From NCBI RefSeq assembly GCF_023715205.1, contig NZ_JAMBNR010000023.1, positions 1 to 47,497 of the forward strand: DNA of 47,497 bases. Reading direction: 5' to 3'. The stretch is from Mesobacillus maritimus. Its GTDB lineage: Bacteria > Bacillota > Bacilli > Bacillales > Cytobacillaceae. The number at the start of each line of letters is the position of its first letter. Within the stretch, counting starts at the first letter, position 1. Shown piece by piece: positions 1 through 8,061 of the stretch. Position numbers and translations under genes: made by a program. The notes under the pieces were generated by a model, which saw only the letters and a list, made by a program, of their open reading frames with translations, was not told where the DNA came from and searched no databases.

Positions 1-126
1 AAGATGCAAAATGCCTGGAACGCATCCTCTTGATAACACTTGTAACATATGGGTAAGCCGTATGCCTTAATAGGGCACGTACGGTTTGATAAGGGGGAAG
101 CCATGATAGTGGTTTCCCTACTTTAT
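1..126 (+). mobile_element. 3' end of a group II intron (domains V and VI)
   Basis: Positions 54-87 fold as a group II intron domain V: AAGCCGUAU (55-63) pairs with GUACGGUUU (79-87) and UGCC pairs with GGCA around a short loop, with the AGC catalytic triad at 56-58. Positions 93-120 form a domain VI-like stem, GGGAAGCC with GGUUUCCC. The 3' boundary is about 113-126. The reverse transcriptase gene and the 5' domains would lie upstream, outside the window. The intron may be intact or only a remnant; this window cannot tell. Confidence 0.7.
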
Positions 127-133
127 TCATTTT
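126..133. repeat. Left target-site duplication of MITE copy A
   Basis: TTCATTTT at 126-133 is repeated exactly at 317-324, immediately flanking the 183-bp element at 134-316. An exact 8-bp duplication is the footprint of a transposase-mediated insertion. Confidence 0.6.
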
Positions 134-316
134 GGCTCTTTTCTCAAACTTTGTTGCTTTCAGATACAAGGAGAAAAGCATTCGCTTTGTTTTCACTGGA
201 CAACAACTTTAAATCAGGAGAAAAGAATCTGTAAACTTAGCATGAACGCACAAAATGGTCTATCACGCGTTAAAATCGGCTTTAGGATTTTAACAATAAT
301 CTTTACCAAAATAGCC
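134..316 (-). mobile_element. MITE-like 183-bp element, copy A
   Basis: A non-coding element of exactly 183 bp, about 80% identical by eye to 4616-4798 and more distantly similar to 19906-20088. On the minus strand it starts GGCTATTTTGGTAAAG and ends CAAAGTTTGAGAAAAGAGCC. The ends are imperfect inverted repeats (GGCTnTTTTnTnAAA). An internal inverted repeat GTTAAAATC / GATTTTAAC is conserved in all copies. The flanks carry an exact 8-bp duplication TTCATTTT. It has no transposase, so it is non-autonomous. The 8-bp duplication and GG-ended repeats would fit an ISL3-type parent, but that is inference. Confidence 0.75.
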
Positions 317-510
317 TTCATTTTTAATCATCTAAAATATTTTCAGTTAAGACCATTATTGTAAAGTTTGATTTGTACTGGGTCTTTTTTCTATTTAGTG
401 AATAGGAATGATGTAAATTCTTGCCGATTTATAGTATATTGGTTAATGGATAAAGAGTGCATCTACAAGGTGTTCACTAAAATAGGAAATGAGTTGAAGG
501 AGTGTCATAA
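317..510. other. Intergenic region ahead of ppaC
   Basis: After the right target duplication (317-324) a possible terminator hairpin lies at 349-390 (AAGACC pairing with GGTCTT, then a T run), presumably belonging to whatever lies upstream of the intron. An AT-rich stretch around 428-440 (TATAGTATATT) may hold the ppaC -10 region, but no matching -35 is convincing. The ppaC ribosome binding site GAAGGAG is at 495-501. Confidence 0.4.
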
Positions 511-1446
511 TTGGAAAAAGTATTGATTTTTGGACATAAGAACCCTGATACAGATACGATTTGTTCAGCGATTGCTTATGCGAATTTAAAGCAAAAACTT
601 GGAGAAAACGTGGAACCTGTACGTTTAGGGCAAGTGAATGGTGAAACAGCATACGCACTAGAATATTTTAAGGCGGAAGAACCACGTTTAGTTGGAAATG
701 TATCAGAAGAAACACAACAAGTTATTTTAGTAGATCACAATGAACGTCAGCAAAGTGCTGATGATATTGAAAAAGTGAAAGTTATAGAAGTCATTGACCA
801 TCACCGTGTTGCAAATTTTGAAACAAGTGATCCATTGTATTTCCGTGTAGAACCAGTGGGTTGTACCGCGACCATTTTAAATAAAATGTACAAAGAAAAC
901 AATGTTGAACTTGATAAGCAGACAGCAGGATTAATGCTATCCGCTATTATCTCTGATTCTTTATTGTTTAAATCTCCTACATGCACTGAGCAAGATGTTG
1001 CTGCAGCAAAAGAATTAGCGGAAATTGCTGGCGTGGATGCAGAAGTATACGGATTGGAAATGCTAAAAGCAGGTGCTGACTTAAGTAGCAAAACGACAAA
1101 AGAACTAATTTCCCTTGATGCGAAAGAATTTTCAATGGGAAGTTCTAAAGTTGAGATTGCACAAGTAAATACTGTAGATGTCAACGACGTACTCGCACGT
1201 CAAGCTGAATTGGAAGATGTGATTAACAATGTCATCGCTGACAAGGAGTTAGACCTATTCCTATTAGTCATCACAGATATTTTAACAAATGATTCTACTG
1301 GGTTGGCCCTAGGTAAGCAGGCGGATGCCGTTGAAACAGCGTTTGATGTTAAATTAGAAAATAACACAGCCGTTCTTAAAGGTGTTGTTTCTCGTAAGAA
1401 ACAAGTTGTTCCTGTGTTAACAGATACGCTTGTTGCAAAAGGATAA
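511..1446 (+). CDS. ppaC: Manganese-dependent inorganic pyrophosphatase
   Basis: Hydrolyses pyrophosphate to phosphate in the cytoplasm, pulling biosynthetic reactions forward. The 311-residue protein is a family II (DHH superfamily) pyrophosphatase. Metal-binding motifs are visible: GHKNPDTDT (His9, Asp13, Asp15), VDHNE (Asp75) and IDHH (His97, His98). The C-terminal DHHA2 domain ends with the substrate-binding SRKKQVVP motif. The start is TTG at 511, placed 9 bases after GAAGGAG. The gene is monocistronic and convergent with deoC, with which it shares a terminator hairpin. Length and motifs match the Bacillus PpaC family throughout. Confidence 0.95.
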   Translation: MEKVLIFGHKNPDTDTICSAIAYANLKQKLGENVEPVRLGQVNGETAYALEYFKAEEPRLVGNVSEETQQVILVDHNERQQSADDIEKVKVIEVIDHHRVANFETSDPLYFRVEPVGCTATILNKMYKENNVELDKQTAGLMLSAIISDSLLFKSPTCTEQDVAAAKELAEIAGVDAEVYGLEMLKAGADLSSKTTKELISLDAKEFSMGSSKVEIAQVNTVDVNDVLARQAELEDVINNVIADKELDLFLLVITDILTNDSTGLALGKQADAVETAFDVKLENNTAVLKGVVSRKKQVVPVLTDTLVAKG

Positions 1447-1462
1447 TAGAAAAATTGCGAAC

Positions 1463-1499
1463 AAAAAACCAGCCATTGTTTTATTGGCTGGTTTTTTCA
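1463..1499. terminator. Bidirectional terminator between ppaC and deoC
   Basis: AAAAAACCAGCCA pairs with TGGCTGGTTTTTT around a short loop. A-rich and T-rich flanks let it work for both convergent genes. Confidence 0.85.
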
Positions 1500-1500
1500 A

Positions 1501-2175
1501 TTAATATGAACTATTTGAGGTTTGTCCCGATACAATAGCAATCCCAGAACTTGCACCAATGCGGGTAGCCCCAGCTTCAATCATCGTTTGAGCATCTTCC
1601 AAGCTTCTTACGCCACCTGAAGCTTTTACTCCAATGGATGGACCTACGACTTTTCTCATTAACGCAATATCTTCTTTCGTTGCCCCTCCAGTTGAAAAAC
1701 CAGTTGAGGTTTTAACAAAATCAGTACCTGCTTGGACAGCAAGTTTACATGCTGTTTCTTTTTCTTCGTCAGTAAGAAGTGATGTTTCAATGATCACTTT
1801 TACCAAAGCTTTTCCTTTTGCAGCGTCAACAACAGCTTTAATATCTTGTTCGACGACATCATATTGTTTTCCTTTTAACGCTCCAATATTGATGACCATG
1901 TCCACTTCTCCCGCGCCATTTTCAATCGCATTTTTTGTTTCGAATGCTTTGACTTCTGGAGTGGATGCTCCAAGTGGGAAACCAATTACGGTACAAACCT
2001 TTACTTCTGGTACGTCTTTAAGGACTTTCGCTGCTGTTTTTACCCAAGCTGGGTTTACACAAACAGAGGCAAATTTATGTTCTTTTGCTTCCTCAGCAAG
2101 TTTGATAATTTCAGCTTCGGTTGCATTTGCTTTTAATAAAGTGTGGTCAATCATTTGTGCAAGTTGTGTTGTCAT
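1501..2175 (-). CDS. deoC: Deoxyribose-phosphate aldolase
   Basis: Cleaves 2-deoxyribose 5-phosphate to acetaldehyde and glyceraldehyde 3-phosphate in deoxynucleoside catabolism. The 224-residue TIM barrel carries the Schiff-base lysine Lys155 in VKTSTGF, the relay lysine Lys184 in GVKASGG and Asp92 in EVDMVINIG. The start ATG follows AGGAGGAAATAAAGC. Other deo genes (nupC, pdp) are not adjacent; instead an Xaa-Pro peptidase gene lies upstream in the same direction, 120 bp away. A good promoter and GAACA direct repeats lie just upstream, suggesting control by a DeoR-type regulator, which is not encoded in this window. Confidence 0.95.
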   Translation of the reverse strand: MTTQLAQMIDHTLLKANATEAEIIKLAEEAKEHKFASVCVNPAWVKTAAKVLKDVPEVKVCTVIGFPLGASTPEVKAFETKNAIENGAGEVDMVINIGALKGKQYDVVEQDIKAVVDAAKGKALVKVIIETSLLTDEEKETACKLAVQAGTDFVKTSTGFSTGGATKEDIALMRKVVGPSIGVKASGGVRSLEDAQTMIEAGATRIGASSGIAIVSGQTSNSSY

Positions 2176-2228
2176 GCTTTATTTCCTCCTAGTTCTTTAG
2201 GGTAGTGCTTAACTTACTCTACTAGAAC

Positions 2229-2257
2229 AATATATCAATTATATGAACAAATGTAAA
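2229..2257 (-). promoter_or_regulatory. Predicted sigma-A promoter of deoC
   Basis: On the minus strand, -35 TTTACA (2257-2252), 17-base spacer, -10 TATATT (2234-2229). It ends 54 bp before the deoC start. Confidence 0.65.
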
Positions 2258-2280
2258 TTAGATGATGAACAGATGTTAAA
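2243..2280. promoter_or_regulatory. Direct repeats, candidate operator of deoC
   Basis: ATGAACAAATGTAAA at 2243-2257 and ATGAACAGATGTTAAA at 2265-2280 are tandem repeats with a 22-bp period, overlapping and just upstream of the deoC -35. Further GAACA copies occur near 2225 and 2290. Binding by a DeoR/SorC-type repressor is inferred. Confidence 0.4.
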
Positions 2281-2295
2281 ACGTTTCATGAACGA

Positions 2296-3396
2296 TTATT
2301 TTATTATTTGCAACTCTTTAGGATACTTTGTAAGAATTTCGCAGCCTGTGCTGGTAACAATGAGATCATCCTCAATACGGACACCTGCTAGCTCTGGTAC
2401 ATAGATACCTGGCTCAATGGTGAAAACGTTTCCTTCCTTTAAAACCAATGAATTCTTTTCCGTGATGGAAGGGTATTCGTGAACGCTAATCCCTAAACCA
2501 TGACCAAGTCGATGTGGGAAAAATTCCCCATAGCCAGCATCTGAGATAACATTTCTCGCTGCTAAATCAACCGTTGAACAGGCGACACCTGGTCTTACGG
2601 TCTTAAGCGCCTCTAATTGCGCATTCAAGACAGTTTGATAAATTTTTTCTTGTTCAGAGCTAATGTCATGATAAGCAACAGTCCTTGTAATATCAGAGCA
2701 GTATCCGTCGACTATAACACCGAGGTCAAAGAGGACGAAATCACCTTTTTGAATTCGGGTATTGCCTGGGGTTCCGTGGGGAGAAGCAGCATTTTTTCCG
2801 GTTAAAACCATTGTAGAAAAGGACATCTCTAAGACTCCTTTTTTCTTAAGGGCGTATTCGATAGCTGCAAGGATTTCCATTTCTGTTTTACCTTCTTTAA
2901 TCTCATGAACCCCAACTTCAATTGCATAGTCTGCTAAAGCACAAGCTTCCCGGAGTTTCTCAACTTCATGGGAATCCTTAACTAGGCGAAGTTCCCTTAA
3001 CCTTTCTTCGACAGAAACATAGGTGCTATTTGGCAACATTTTCTGTAATTGTTCGTATCGCTCAACATTTAGATGTTCTTTTTCAACCGCTGTTTTATGT
3101 ACATTGGCACTTCTGGAAAGAATTGCAGTGCGCACCATTTCCCAAGGGTTTACGGTGTCGTCATAACCAATGATTTCATAAGGCCAACCCGTTTTCTTTG
3201 CATCCTCTTTTTCCATACCTGGGCAAATTAAAAATGGTTCTGCATCGGGGAATACACCAATTCCTAGTAATCGTTCATGCGGATCACTTAAAAAACCACT
3301 TAGATAAAAGACATTCTCGGAAGAAGTAAGAAAAGCTACATCGATTTCCTTCTCCTCTAACCAGCTTGATAATTTTGTTAACCGTTCGGTTGTCAT
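2296..3396 (-). CDS. pepQ: Xaa-Pro peptidase, M24B family (PepQ/YkvY-like)
   Basis: A cytoplasmic metallopeptidase predicted to cleave Xaa-Pro bonds. The 366-residue protein has an N-terminal creatinase-like domain (about 1-130) and a C-terminal pita-bread catalytic domain. All five metal ligands can be placed: Asp224, Asp235, His299, Glu328 and Glu342, plus His207 in SPHGTPG. The length fits Xaa-Pro dipeptidases of about 360 residues. The ATG start is preceded by AAAAAGGAGGAATACTA. It is divergent from ytkL and transcribed toward deoC. Dipeptidase (PepQ) and aminopeptidase (PapA-like) roles cannot be separated by sequence alone, so the symbol is tentative. Confidence 0.85.
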   Translation of the reverse strand: MTTERLTKLSSWLEEKEIDVAFLTSSENVFYLSGFLSDPHERLLGIGVFPDAEPFLICPGMEKEDAKKTGWPYEIIGYDDTVNPWEMVRTAILSRSANVHKTAVEKEHLNVERYEQLQKMLPNSTYVSVEERLRELRLVKDSHEVEKLREACALADYAIEVGVHEIKEGKTEMEILAAIEYALKKKGVLEMSFSTMVLTGKNAASPHGTPGNTRIQKGDFVLFDLGVIVDGYCSDITRTVAYHDISSEQEKIYQTVLNAQLEALKTVRPGVACSTVDLAARNVISDAGYGEFFPHRLGHGLGISVHEYPSITEKNSLVLKEGNVFTIEPGIYVPELAGVRIEDDLIVTSTGCEILTKYPKELQIIK

Positions 3397-3546
3397 TAGT
3401 ATTCCTCCTTTTTTATCTCATTATTAAGAGACTATCAAATGAAAAGAAGAAAGGGAAATGTTTGATGTATGATGTGTATAAATGAAAAGGATTTATATTA
3501 GAATTGTAGAAGTATCTAAGTGAGAAGATTGAAAGGAGAGATCAAT

Positions 3547-4227
3547 TTGAAAGTATCTTATCATGGGCATTCAGTTGTGAAAGTGGAAACAGGCGGAAAG
3601 ACAATAATAGTCGATCCTTTTATTAATGGGAATGAACTAACAGATTTAAAAGTAAATGAAATCAATGCGGATTATATTATTTTAACCCATGCACATAATG
3701 ATCATGTCGGGGATACAGTGGAGTTGGCTAAAAAGAATGATGCGCTAGTAATCACCAATGCGGATTTAGCTACATATTTAGGTTGGCAAGGTGTTCGTAC
3801 ACATGGTATGAATATCGGTGGTGCATTTGAATTTGATTTTGGAAAAGTGAAGATGACTCAGGCTTTTCATGGCTCCGGATATGCAACAAGCGATCAACAA
3901 ATTATTTATGGTGGAATGCCTGCGGGTGTGCTTTTGTTTATAGAAGGGAAAACCATTTATCATGCAGGTGATACAGGATTGTTTTCCGATATGAAACTAA
4001 TTGGGGAACTTCACCCGATTGATCTTGCTTTCCTACCAATCGGTGACAATTTTACGATGGGACCTGAAGATGCTGCGATTGCGGCAGAGTTCCTGCAAGC
4101 GAAGAAAGTCGTACCAATTCATTTTAATACATTCCCACCAATTAAACAGGATCCACAGAAATTTATCCAATTGTTAAAAGCTGAAAATGGGCAAGTACTC
4201 AAGCCGGGAGAGAGTATTAAGCTATAA
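3547..4227 (+). CDS. ytkL: UPF0173 metal-dependent hydrolase YtkL
   Basis: A 226-residue metallo-beta-lactamase-fold protein of unknown substrate. The zinc motif [10 protein letters not shown] (His48, His50, Asp52, His53) is present, with the downstream ligands YHAGDTG and [10 protein letters not shown] longer reading frame opens at GTG 3520, but TTG 3547 is preferred: it follows GAAAGGAGAG at 3531-3540 and gives the family length and the typical N-terminus MKVSYHGHS. It is followed by a strong terminator. In Bacillus, ytkL sits near ytoI, as here. Confidence 0.9.
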   Translation: MKVSYHGHSVVKVETGGKTIIVDPFINGNELTDLKVNEINADYIILTHAHNDHVGDTVELAKKNDALVITNADLATYLGWQGVRTHGMNIGGAFEFDFGKVKMTQAFHGSGYATSDQQIIYGGMPAGVLLFIEGKTIYHAGDTGLFSDMKLIGELHPIDLAFLPIGDNFTMGPEDAAIAAEFLQAKKVVPIHFNTFPPIKQDPQKFIQLLKAENGQVLKPGESIKL

Positions 4228-4284
4228 AACACAAAAAACTGTTGTTGCATGGATGACATGTGACAACAGTTTTTGTGTTTTTTT
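4228..4284 (+). terminator. Terminator of ytkL
   Basis: A long hairpin: AACACAAAAAACTGTTGTTG pairs imperfectly with CAACAGTTTTTGTGTT, followed by a run of T. Confidence 0.85.
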
Positions 4285-4336
4285 ATAACTTTAAGCATAG
4301 ATATATAGAACAAGCTATTAAAAAAGGAGGAGTACG

Positions 4337-4579
4337 ATGAACAAAAATAAATATCTGCTATATTTGTTACTTTGCGGTTTGATGCTTTATTACGCGGTCC
4401 CAAAGTTTTCTTTGGAATCAATAGGAGTGGACAGCCTATTTGCCGGAACATGGCTTCTATTTGCCTTATTGGTTGCTGCAGGAAACCTTTCCGCTTTTCT
4501 TTATACACCGAAGAAGCAAAAAGCAGTTAGAACGAGTGGAGGATATGATCAAAAGAGAGAACGGGGTTTTGGTGGATAA
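4337..4579 (+). CDS. Small membrane protein, function unknown
   Basis: An 80-residue protein with two predicted membrane segments (about residues 5-22 and 38-56) and a basic, glycine-ending tail (KKQKAVRTSGGYDQKRERGFGG). I do not recognise a family. The ATG start is well supported by AAAAAGGAGGAGTACG. It stands alone between the ytkL terminator and a MITE, with no partner gene in the same transcription unit. It is likely real because of the strong ribosome binding site and the amphipathic composition. Confidence 0.7.
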   Translation: MNKNKYLLYLLLCGLMLYYAVPKFSLESIGVDSLFAGTWLLFALLVAAGNLSAFLYTPKKQKAVRTSGGYDQKRERGFGG

Positions 4580-4615
4580 GCTACTTTGATATGGGAGGTC
4601 CTCCTACATGTTGGT

Positions 4616-4798
4616 TGTTGTTTTTGTAAAGATTGTTGTTAAAATCCTAAAGTCGATTTTAACGCAGGATAAGCCATTTTGTGCGTTCGAATGAGTTTAC
4701 TGACTCTTTTTTCCTGATTTTTAAGTTGCTGACCCGTGTAAACACAGCTAATTTTCTTCTCTTTATATCTAAAAGCAACAAAGTTTCAGAAAAGAGCC
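4616..4798 (+). mobile_element. MITE-like 183-bp element, copy B
   Basis: Same length (183 bp) and about 80% identical by eye to the minus-strand sequence of 134-316. It contains the conserved GTTAAAATC / GATTTTAAC inverted repeat (about 4639-4663) and ends CAGAAAAGAGCC. The left end is degraded (TGTTG instead of GGCTG) and no clear target duplication remains, so this copy appears older. It lies in the gap between the small membrane protein gene and ytoI. Confidence 0.7.
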
Positions 4799-4898
4799 AT
4801 AATCCAAAACCGGTGTCCACTCTGGTTCCCTTTAAAAGGATTGGTAAGGGGGTTTATACAAGTATCGGTGAAAAAAGGCTGTTGAAGGTAGGATATAA

Positions 4899-4927
4899 TT
4901 GAATCAAGACTTTTTTCTCTTTATAAT
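4899..4927 (+). promoter_or_regulatory. Predicted sigma-A promoter of ytoI
   Basis: -35 TTGAAT (4899-4904), 17-base spacer, -10 TATAAT (4922-4927). It lies downstream of MITE copy B. Confidence 0.7.
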
Positions 4928-4943
4928 AAGGATAGGAAAGTAT

Positions 4944-4955
4944 TTCCGTACGGAA
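4944..4955. promoter_or_regulatory. 12-bp perfect palindrome, candidate operator of ytoI
   Basis: TTCCGTACGGAA is a perfect palindrome about 10 bases after the predicted ytoI transcription start and before the ribosome binding site. YtoI carries an N-terminal helix-turn-helix, so autorepression is plausible. Confidence 0.4.
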
Positions 4956-4979
4956 CTTTATTGATAAAGGGTGAACGTC

Positions 4980-6299
4980 TTGGCAACAAAGCATGAGCAA
5001 ATTTTACAATACATTGATGGACTTCCTATTGGGGAAAAAATATCTGTACGACAGATCGCCAAGGCAATGAATGTAAGTGAAGGGACTGCATATCGCGCGA
5101 TAAAAGATGCTGAAAATAAAGGGTATGTCAGTACGATTGAACGGGTAGGAACCATCCGAATCGAAAAGAAAAAGAAAGAAAATATTGAAAAGCTTACGTT
5201 TGCAGAGGTTGTTAACATCGTTGATGGTCAGGTTCTAGGTGGCAGAGGAGGCCTGCATAAGACGTTAAACAAATTCGTTATCGGAGCCATGAAACTTGAA
5301 GCGATGATGCGATATACAGGTGCGGGCAATCTATTAATCGTCGGAAATCGTGATAAAGCACATGAACAAGCATTAAGAGCTGGTGCAGCAGTATTAATTA
5401 CTGGTGGTTTTGATACAGAGGAAAGTGTTAAAAAGCTAGCAGATGAACTTCAATTACCGATTATCTCTAGTAGTTATGATACATTCACGGTAGCGACGAT
5501 GATTAACCGAGCAATTTACGATCAGCTAATTAAAAAAGAAATTGTCTTGGTTGAGGACATTCTTACATCGATTACCGAGACCGCGTATTTAAGGACGAAT
5601 CATACAGTTGGAGACTGGTATCGATATAAAGAAGAGACCTCTCATAGTCGCTTCCCTGTTGTTGACAAGAATTTGAAGGTTCAAGGGATGGTCACTTCAA
5701 AGGATATATTGGGAGATAGCCCCGATACGCCAATTGAAAAAGTAATGACAAAACAACCGATGACCGTTGGCGGCAAAACGAGTGTAGCATCGGCCGCTCA
5801 TATGATGGTATGGGAAGGAATCGAGATGCTCCCTGTTGTAGATGAATCAAATAAATTAATCGGGATCATTAGTAGGCAGGATGTATTGAAGGCGTTACAA
5901 ATGATTCAGCGCCAGCCTCAAGTAGGGGAAACATTGGATGATACCGTGACAAGCCAAATAATTGTGACGAAAGGGAAAGGCAAAGGTGAGGAGAGTTTCC
6001 GCTGCACGGTCACTCCACAAATGACCAACCACATCGGGACAATTTCTTACGGGGTCTTTACAACTCTAGTCTCGGAAGCAGCGAATCGTATCCTAAGAGG
6101 ATATAAAAAAGGTGATCTGGTCGTCGAAAACATGACGATTTATTTTCTGAAACCAGTACAAATTGATAGTGTTCTCGAGATTATTCCAAGAATCCTTGAA
6201 GTCGGTCGGAAGTTCGGAAAAGTCGACGTAGAAGTATATAACGACGGAGTCCTAGTAGGTAAAGCAATGATGGTCTGCCAACTAATCGATAGACAATAA
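4980..6299 (+). CDS. ytoI: HTH-DRTGG-CBS-hotdog regulator YtoI
   Basis: A 439-residue multidomain protein with four parts: an N-terminal winged helix-turn-helix (about 1-60; ISVRQIAKAMNVSEGTAYRAI), a DRTGG domain (about 70-180), a CBS pair (about 190-305) and a C-terminal thioesterase-like hotdog domain (about 325-435). CBS pairs often bind adenine nucleotides; the ligand here is unknown. GTG 4971 is an alternative start, but TTG 4980 sits 5 bases after AAAGGGTGA and gives the family N-terminus MATKHEQIL. The stop codon falls inside a sequence (TAGACAATAAGAAAAGCGGA) that recurs at the end of the first unit of the adjacent repeat array. A palindrome in the leader suggests autoregulation. Confidence 0.85.
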   Translation: MATKHEQILQYIDGLPIGEKISVRQIAKAMNVSEGTAYRAIKDAENKGYVSTIERVGTIRIEKKKKENIEKLTFAEVVNIVDGQVLGGRGGLHKTLNKFVIGAMKLEAMMRYTGAGNLLIVGNRDKAHEQALRAGAAVLITGGFDTEESVKKLADELQLPIISSSYDTFTVATMINRAIYDQLIKKEIVLVEDILTSITETAYLRTNHTVGDWYRYKEETSHSRFPVVDKNLKVQGMVTSKDILGDSPDTPIEKVMTKQPMTVGGKTSVASAAHMMVWEGIEMLPVVDESNKLIGIISRQDVLKALQMIQRQPQVGETLDDTVTSQIIVTKGKGKGEESFRCTVTPQMTNHIGTISYGVFTTLVSEAANRILRGYKKGDLVVENMTIYFLKPVQIDSVLEIIPRILEVGRKFGKVDVEVYNDGVLVGKAMMVCQLIDRQ

Positions 6300-6610
6300 G
6301 AAAAGCGGAAGCGCCCTGCTCAGCGGCGTATGGCCTGGAACTCTCCAACTGAGATAAAGGAAACACGAAGAGCGATAGCAATTCGATGTTGACGCAATCG
6401 TTGCGGCGGAGAGGGAAGGACACTAGCCGCTAGGGCGCTGGAGCTAGACAATAAGAAAAGCGGAGGCGACTGGCTCAGCCCCGACAAGCGCTGGAGGGCT
6501 GGCAGATGAAGTCGTTCTTTGACTTCAACTGCCAGACTGAAGCGACTCGAGGGGCTAGGAGCCGCAGCTTGACAAAAAAGAAAAGCGGAGGCGCCTTGCG
6601 CAACATCAAA
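6291..6610. repeat. Tandem array of GC-rich dispersed repeats
   Basis: Three units each begin AAGAAAAGCGG(A)GGCG. Unit 1 spans about 6299-6452 and unit 2 about 6453-6575; unit 3 is truncated at about 6580-6610. Units 1 and 2 end in GCTGGAGCTAGACA and GCCGCAGCTTGACA. The complementary ends (GCGGAAGCGCC / GGCGCTGGAGC) would fold into cruciform or stem structures. The array is clearly GC-richer than its surroundings. Similar AAAAGCGGAGGCG elements are, from memory, widespread in Bacillaceae. A partial copy on the other strand is at 39602-39648. Confidence 0.75.
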
Positions 6611-6639
6611 GCTTTAAAGCTATACTCTATTGGGTAGTA

Positions 6640-6672
6640 AAAAAGAAGCCAGACCTAAAGTCGGCTTCTTTC
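6640..6672. terminator. Terminator of ytpI (works on both strands)
   Basis: AAAAAGAAGCC pairs with GGCTTCTTTCT. On the minus strand, after ytpI, the hairpin is followed by TTTTTT. Confidence 0.8.
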
Positions 6673-6677
6673 TAATC

Positions 6678-6983
6678 TTAATGGTTGTTTAATGCTTCTG
6701 CTTCTTCTCTTGCGAATGGAAGATAGTGCTGATAAGCTTTAATCCCGTGATAGGCGTTATAGGCTCCTAACAGAATAAACAAACCAGCTATGATATACGT
6801 AATTGTGGCTGGAAATAAAAACAATTGATTGACCCCGAAAAGAGCAACAAAGATTCCTAATGCTATGCTTGATTTTGCGGAGAGCCACTTTTTTTCAATC
6901 GGCCGAGAGCTCCGAACATATTTCAGCTTATAGAATACATACATAACAAAGGAAACAACAATTAAGAAGACAAGGATTGCCAT
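6678..6983 (-). CDS. ytpI: YtpI-like membrane protein
   Basis: A 101-residue membrane protein with three hydrophobic segments (about residues 2-18, 42-60 and 64-82) and a conserved middle loop SSRPIEKKWLS. Function unknown. The start is ATG 6983, preceded by GGAGGT; an upstream in-frame TTG at 6998 overlaps that ribosome binding site and is rejected. It lies between ytoI and nrnA, as YtpI does in Bacillus, but on the opposite strand to both. It is transcribed toward ytoI and ends in its own terminator. Confidence 0.75.
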   Translation of the reverse strand: MAILVFLIVVSFVMYVFYKLKYVRSSRPIEKKWLSAKSSIALGIFVALFGVNQLFLFPATITYIIAGLFILLGAYNAYHGIKAYQHYLPFAREEAEALNNH

Positions 6984-7017
6984 TATTTGTACCTCCAAAC
7001 AAAAGTCTTCTTTTATT

Positions 7018-7047
7018 TTAACGGTAAATTGTATAAATTACTATAAT
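7018..7047 (+). promoter_or_regulatory. Predicted promoter of nrnA
   Basis: -35 TTAACG (7018-7023), 18-base spacer, -10 TATAAT (7042-7047), divergent from ytpI. The -35 is only moderate. Confidence 0.45.
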
Positions 7048-7125
7048 ACAGTTTTTTCTTTTTATTTTCTAAATACTAAGATTATAATAAACTTAACTAT
7101 TTTGTTATTGAAGGAGATTTTCCCG

Positions 7126-8061
7126 ATGAAAGAGCAAATTATTCGTGAAATTGAAAACTATGAAACCATTATTGTTCATCGTCATGTTCGTCCAGATCCA
7201 GATGCATATGGATCACAAGGAGGACTAGTAGAGATACTCAAACAATCCTATCCTGAAAAGAAGGTATATGCAGTTGGAAAAGAGGAGCCTTCGCTTCATT
7301 ATATGAGAAGGTTGGATCAAATCACAGATGAAGAGTATGAGAAAGCTTTAGTCATTGTTTGTGATACAGCCAATCAGGAACGAGTCTGTGACAAGCGCTA
7401 CCGGCAAGGAGAGAAGTTGATTAAAATTGACCATCATCCGAACGAGGACCCGTATGGGGATTTAGTATGGGTAGATACAACTGCAAGCTCTACCAGCGAA
7501 ATGATTTATGAATTCTATCTTACATATAAAGAACGTGGCTTGAAATTATCAGATGAAGCAGCACGTTTGTTATTTGCAGGTATAGTTGGTGATACAGGAC
7601 GTTTTCTTTATCCAAGTACAACAGATAAAACCTTCGCTTATGCAGGAGAGCTAATCCATTACAATTTCTCCCGGCCAGAACTTTTTAATCAGATGTATGA
7701 TTTAGATGTAAAAGTCATCAAATTAAAGGGGTATGTCCTGCAGAATTTTGAAGCACTTGCAAACGGTGCTGCCTGTGTGTATTTGAAAAAAGAGCTTTTA
7801 GAAGAGTACGATGTAAGGCCTTCAGATGCATCACTACTTGTTAGTGAACTTGGATCAATTAAGGGAATTAAGGCATGGGTATTCTTCATTGAAGAGGAAG
7901 ATCAAATACGGGTTCGCTTGCGTTCAAAAGGTCCAATTATTAATGTTCTTGCTCGTAAATACAATGGTGGAGGACATCCGCTAGCTTCTGGCGCGTCCAT
8001 TTACTCATGGGATGAGGCAGAAAAAGTAATCAACGATTTAATTGAATTGTGTAAAGAATAG
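7126..8061 (+). CDS. nrnA: Oligoribonuclease NrnA / pAp phosphatase
   Basis: Degrades nanoRNAs of a few nucleotides, and in the family also dephosphorylates 3'-phosphoadenosine 5'-phosphate, finishing mRNA turnover. The 311-residue DHH-DHHA1 protein shows the metal motifs HRHVRPDPDAYGS, VCDTAN and IDHHPNED, then the C-terminal substrate motif GGGHPLASGA. ATG 7126 follows GAAGGAG; an upstream TTG at 7102 precedes that ribosome binding site and is rejected. No terminator is evident after the stop. Formerly ytqI. Confidence 0.92.
   Translation: MKEQIIREIENYETIIVHRHVRPDPDAYGSQGGLVEILKQSYPEKKVYAVGKEEPSLHYMRRLDQITDEEYEKALVIVCDTANQERVCDKRYRQGEKLIKIDHHPNEDPYGDLVWVDTTASSTSEMIYEFYLTYKERGLKLSDEAARLLFAGIVGDTGRFLYPSTTDKTFAYAGELIHYNFSRPELFNQMYDLDVKVIKLKGYVLQNFEALANGAACVYLKKELLEEYDVRPSDASLLVSELGSIKGIKAWVFFIEEEDQIRVRLRSKGPIINVLARKYNGGGHPLASGASIYSWDEAEKVINDLIELCKE

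Noticed and set aside
49-234. 61-codon open frame at the left end
   Set aside because: It runs through group II intron domains V and VI and into MITE copy A; it has no ribosome binding site or protein-like composition.
1634-2200. 188-codon frame antisense to deoC
   Set aside because: A mirror frame of a strongly coding gene with biased codon use; the deoC reading has all catalytic residues.
4681-4902. 73-codon open frame upstream of ytoI
   Set aside because: It lies largely within MITE copy B and ends at the ytoI promoter; no start signal.
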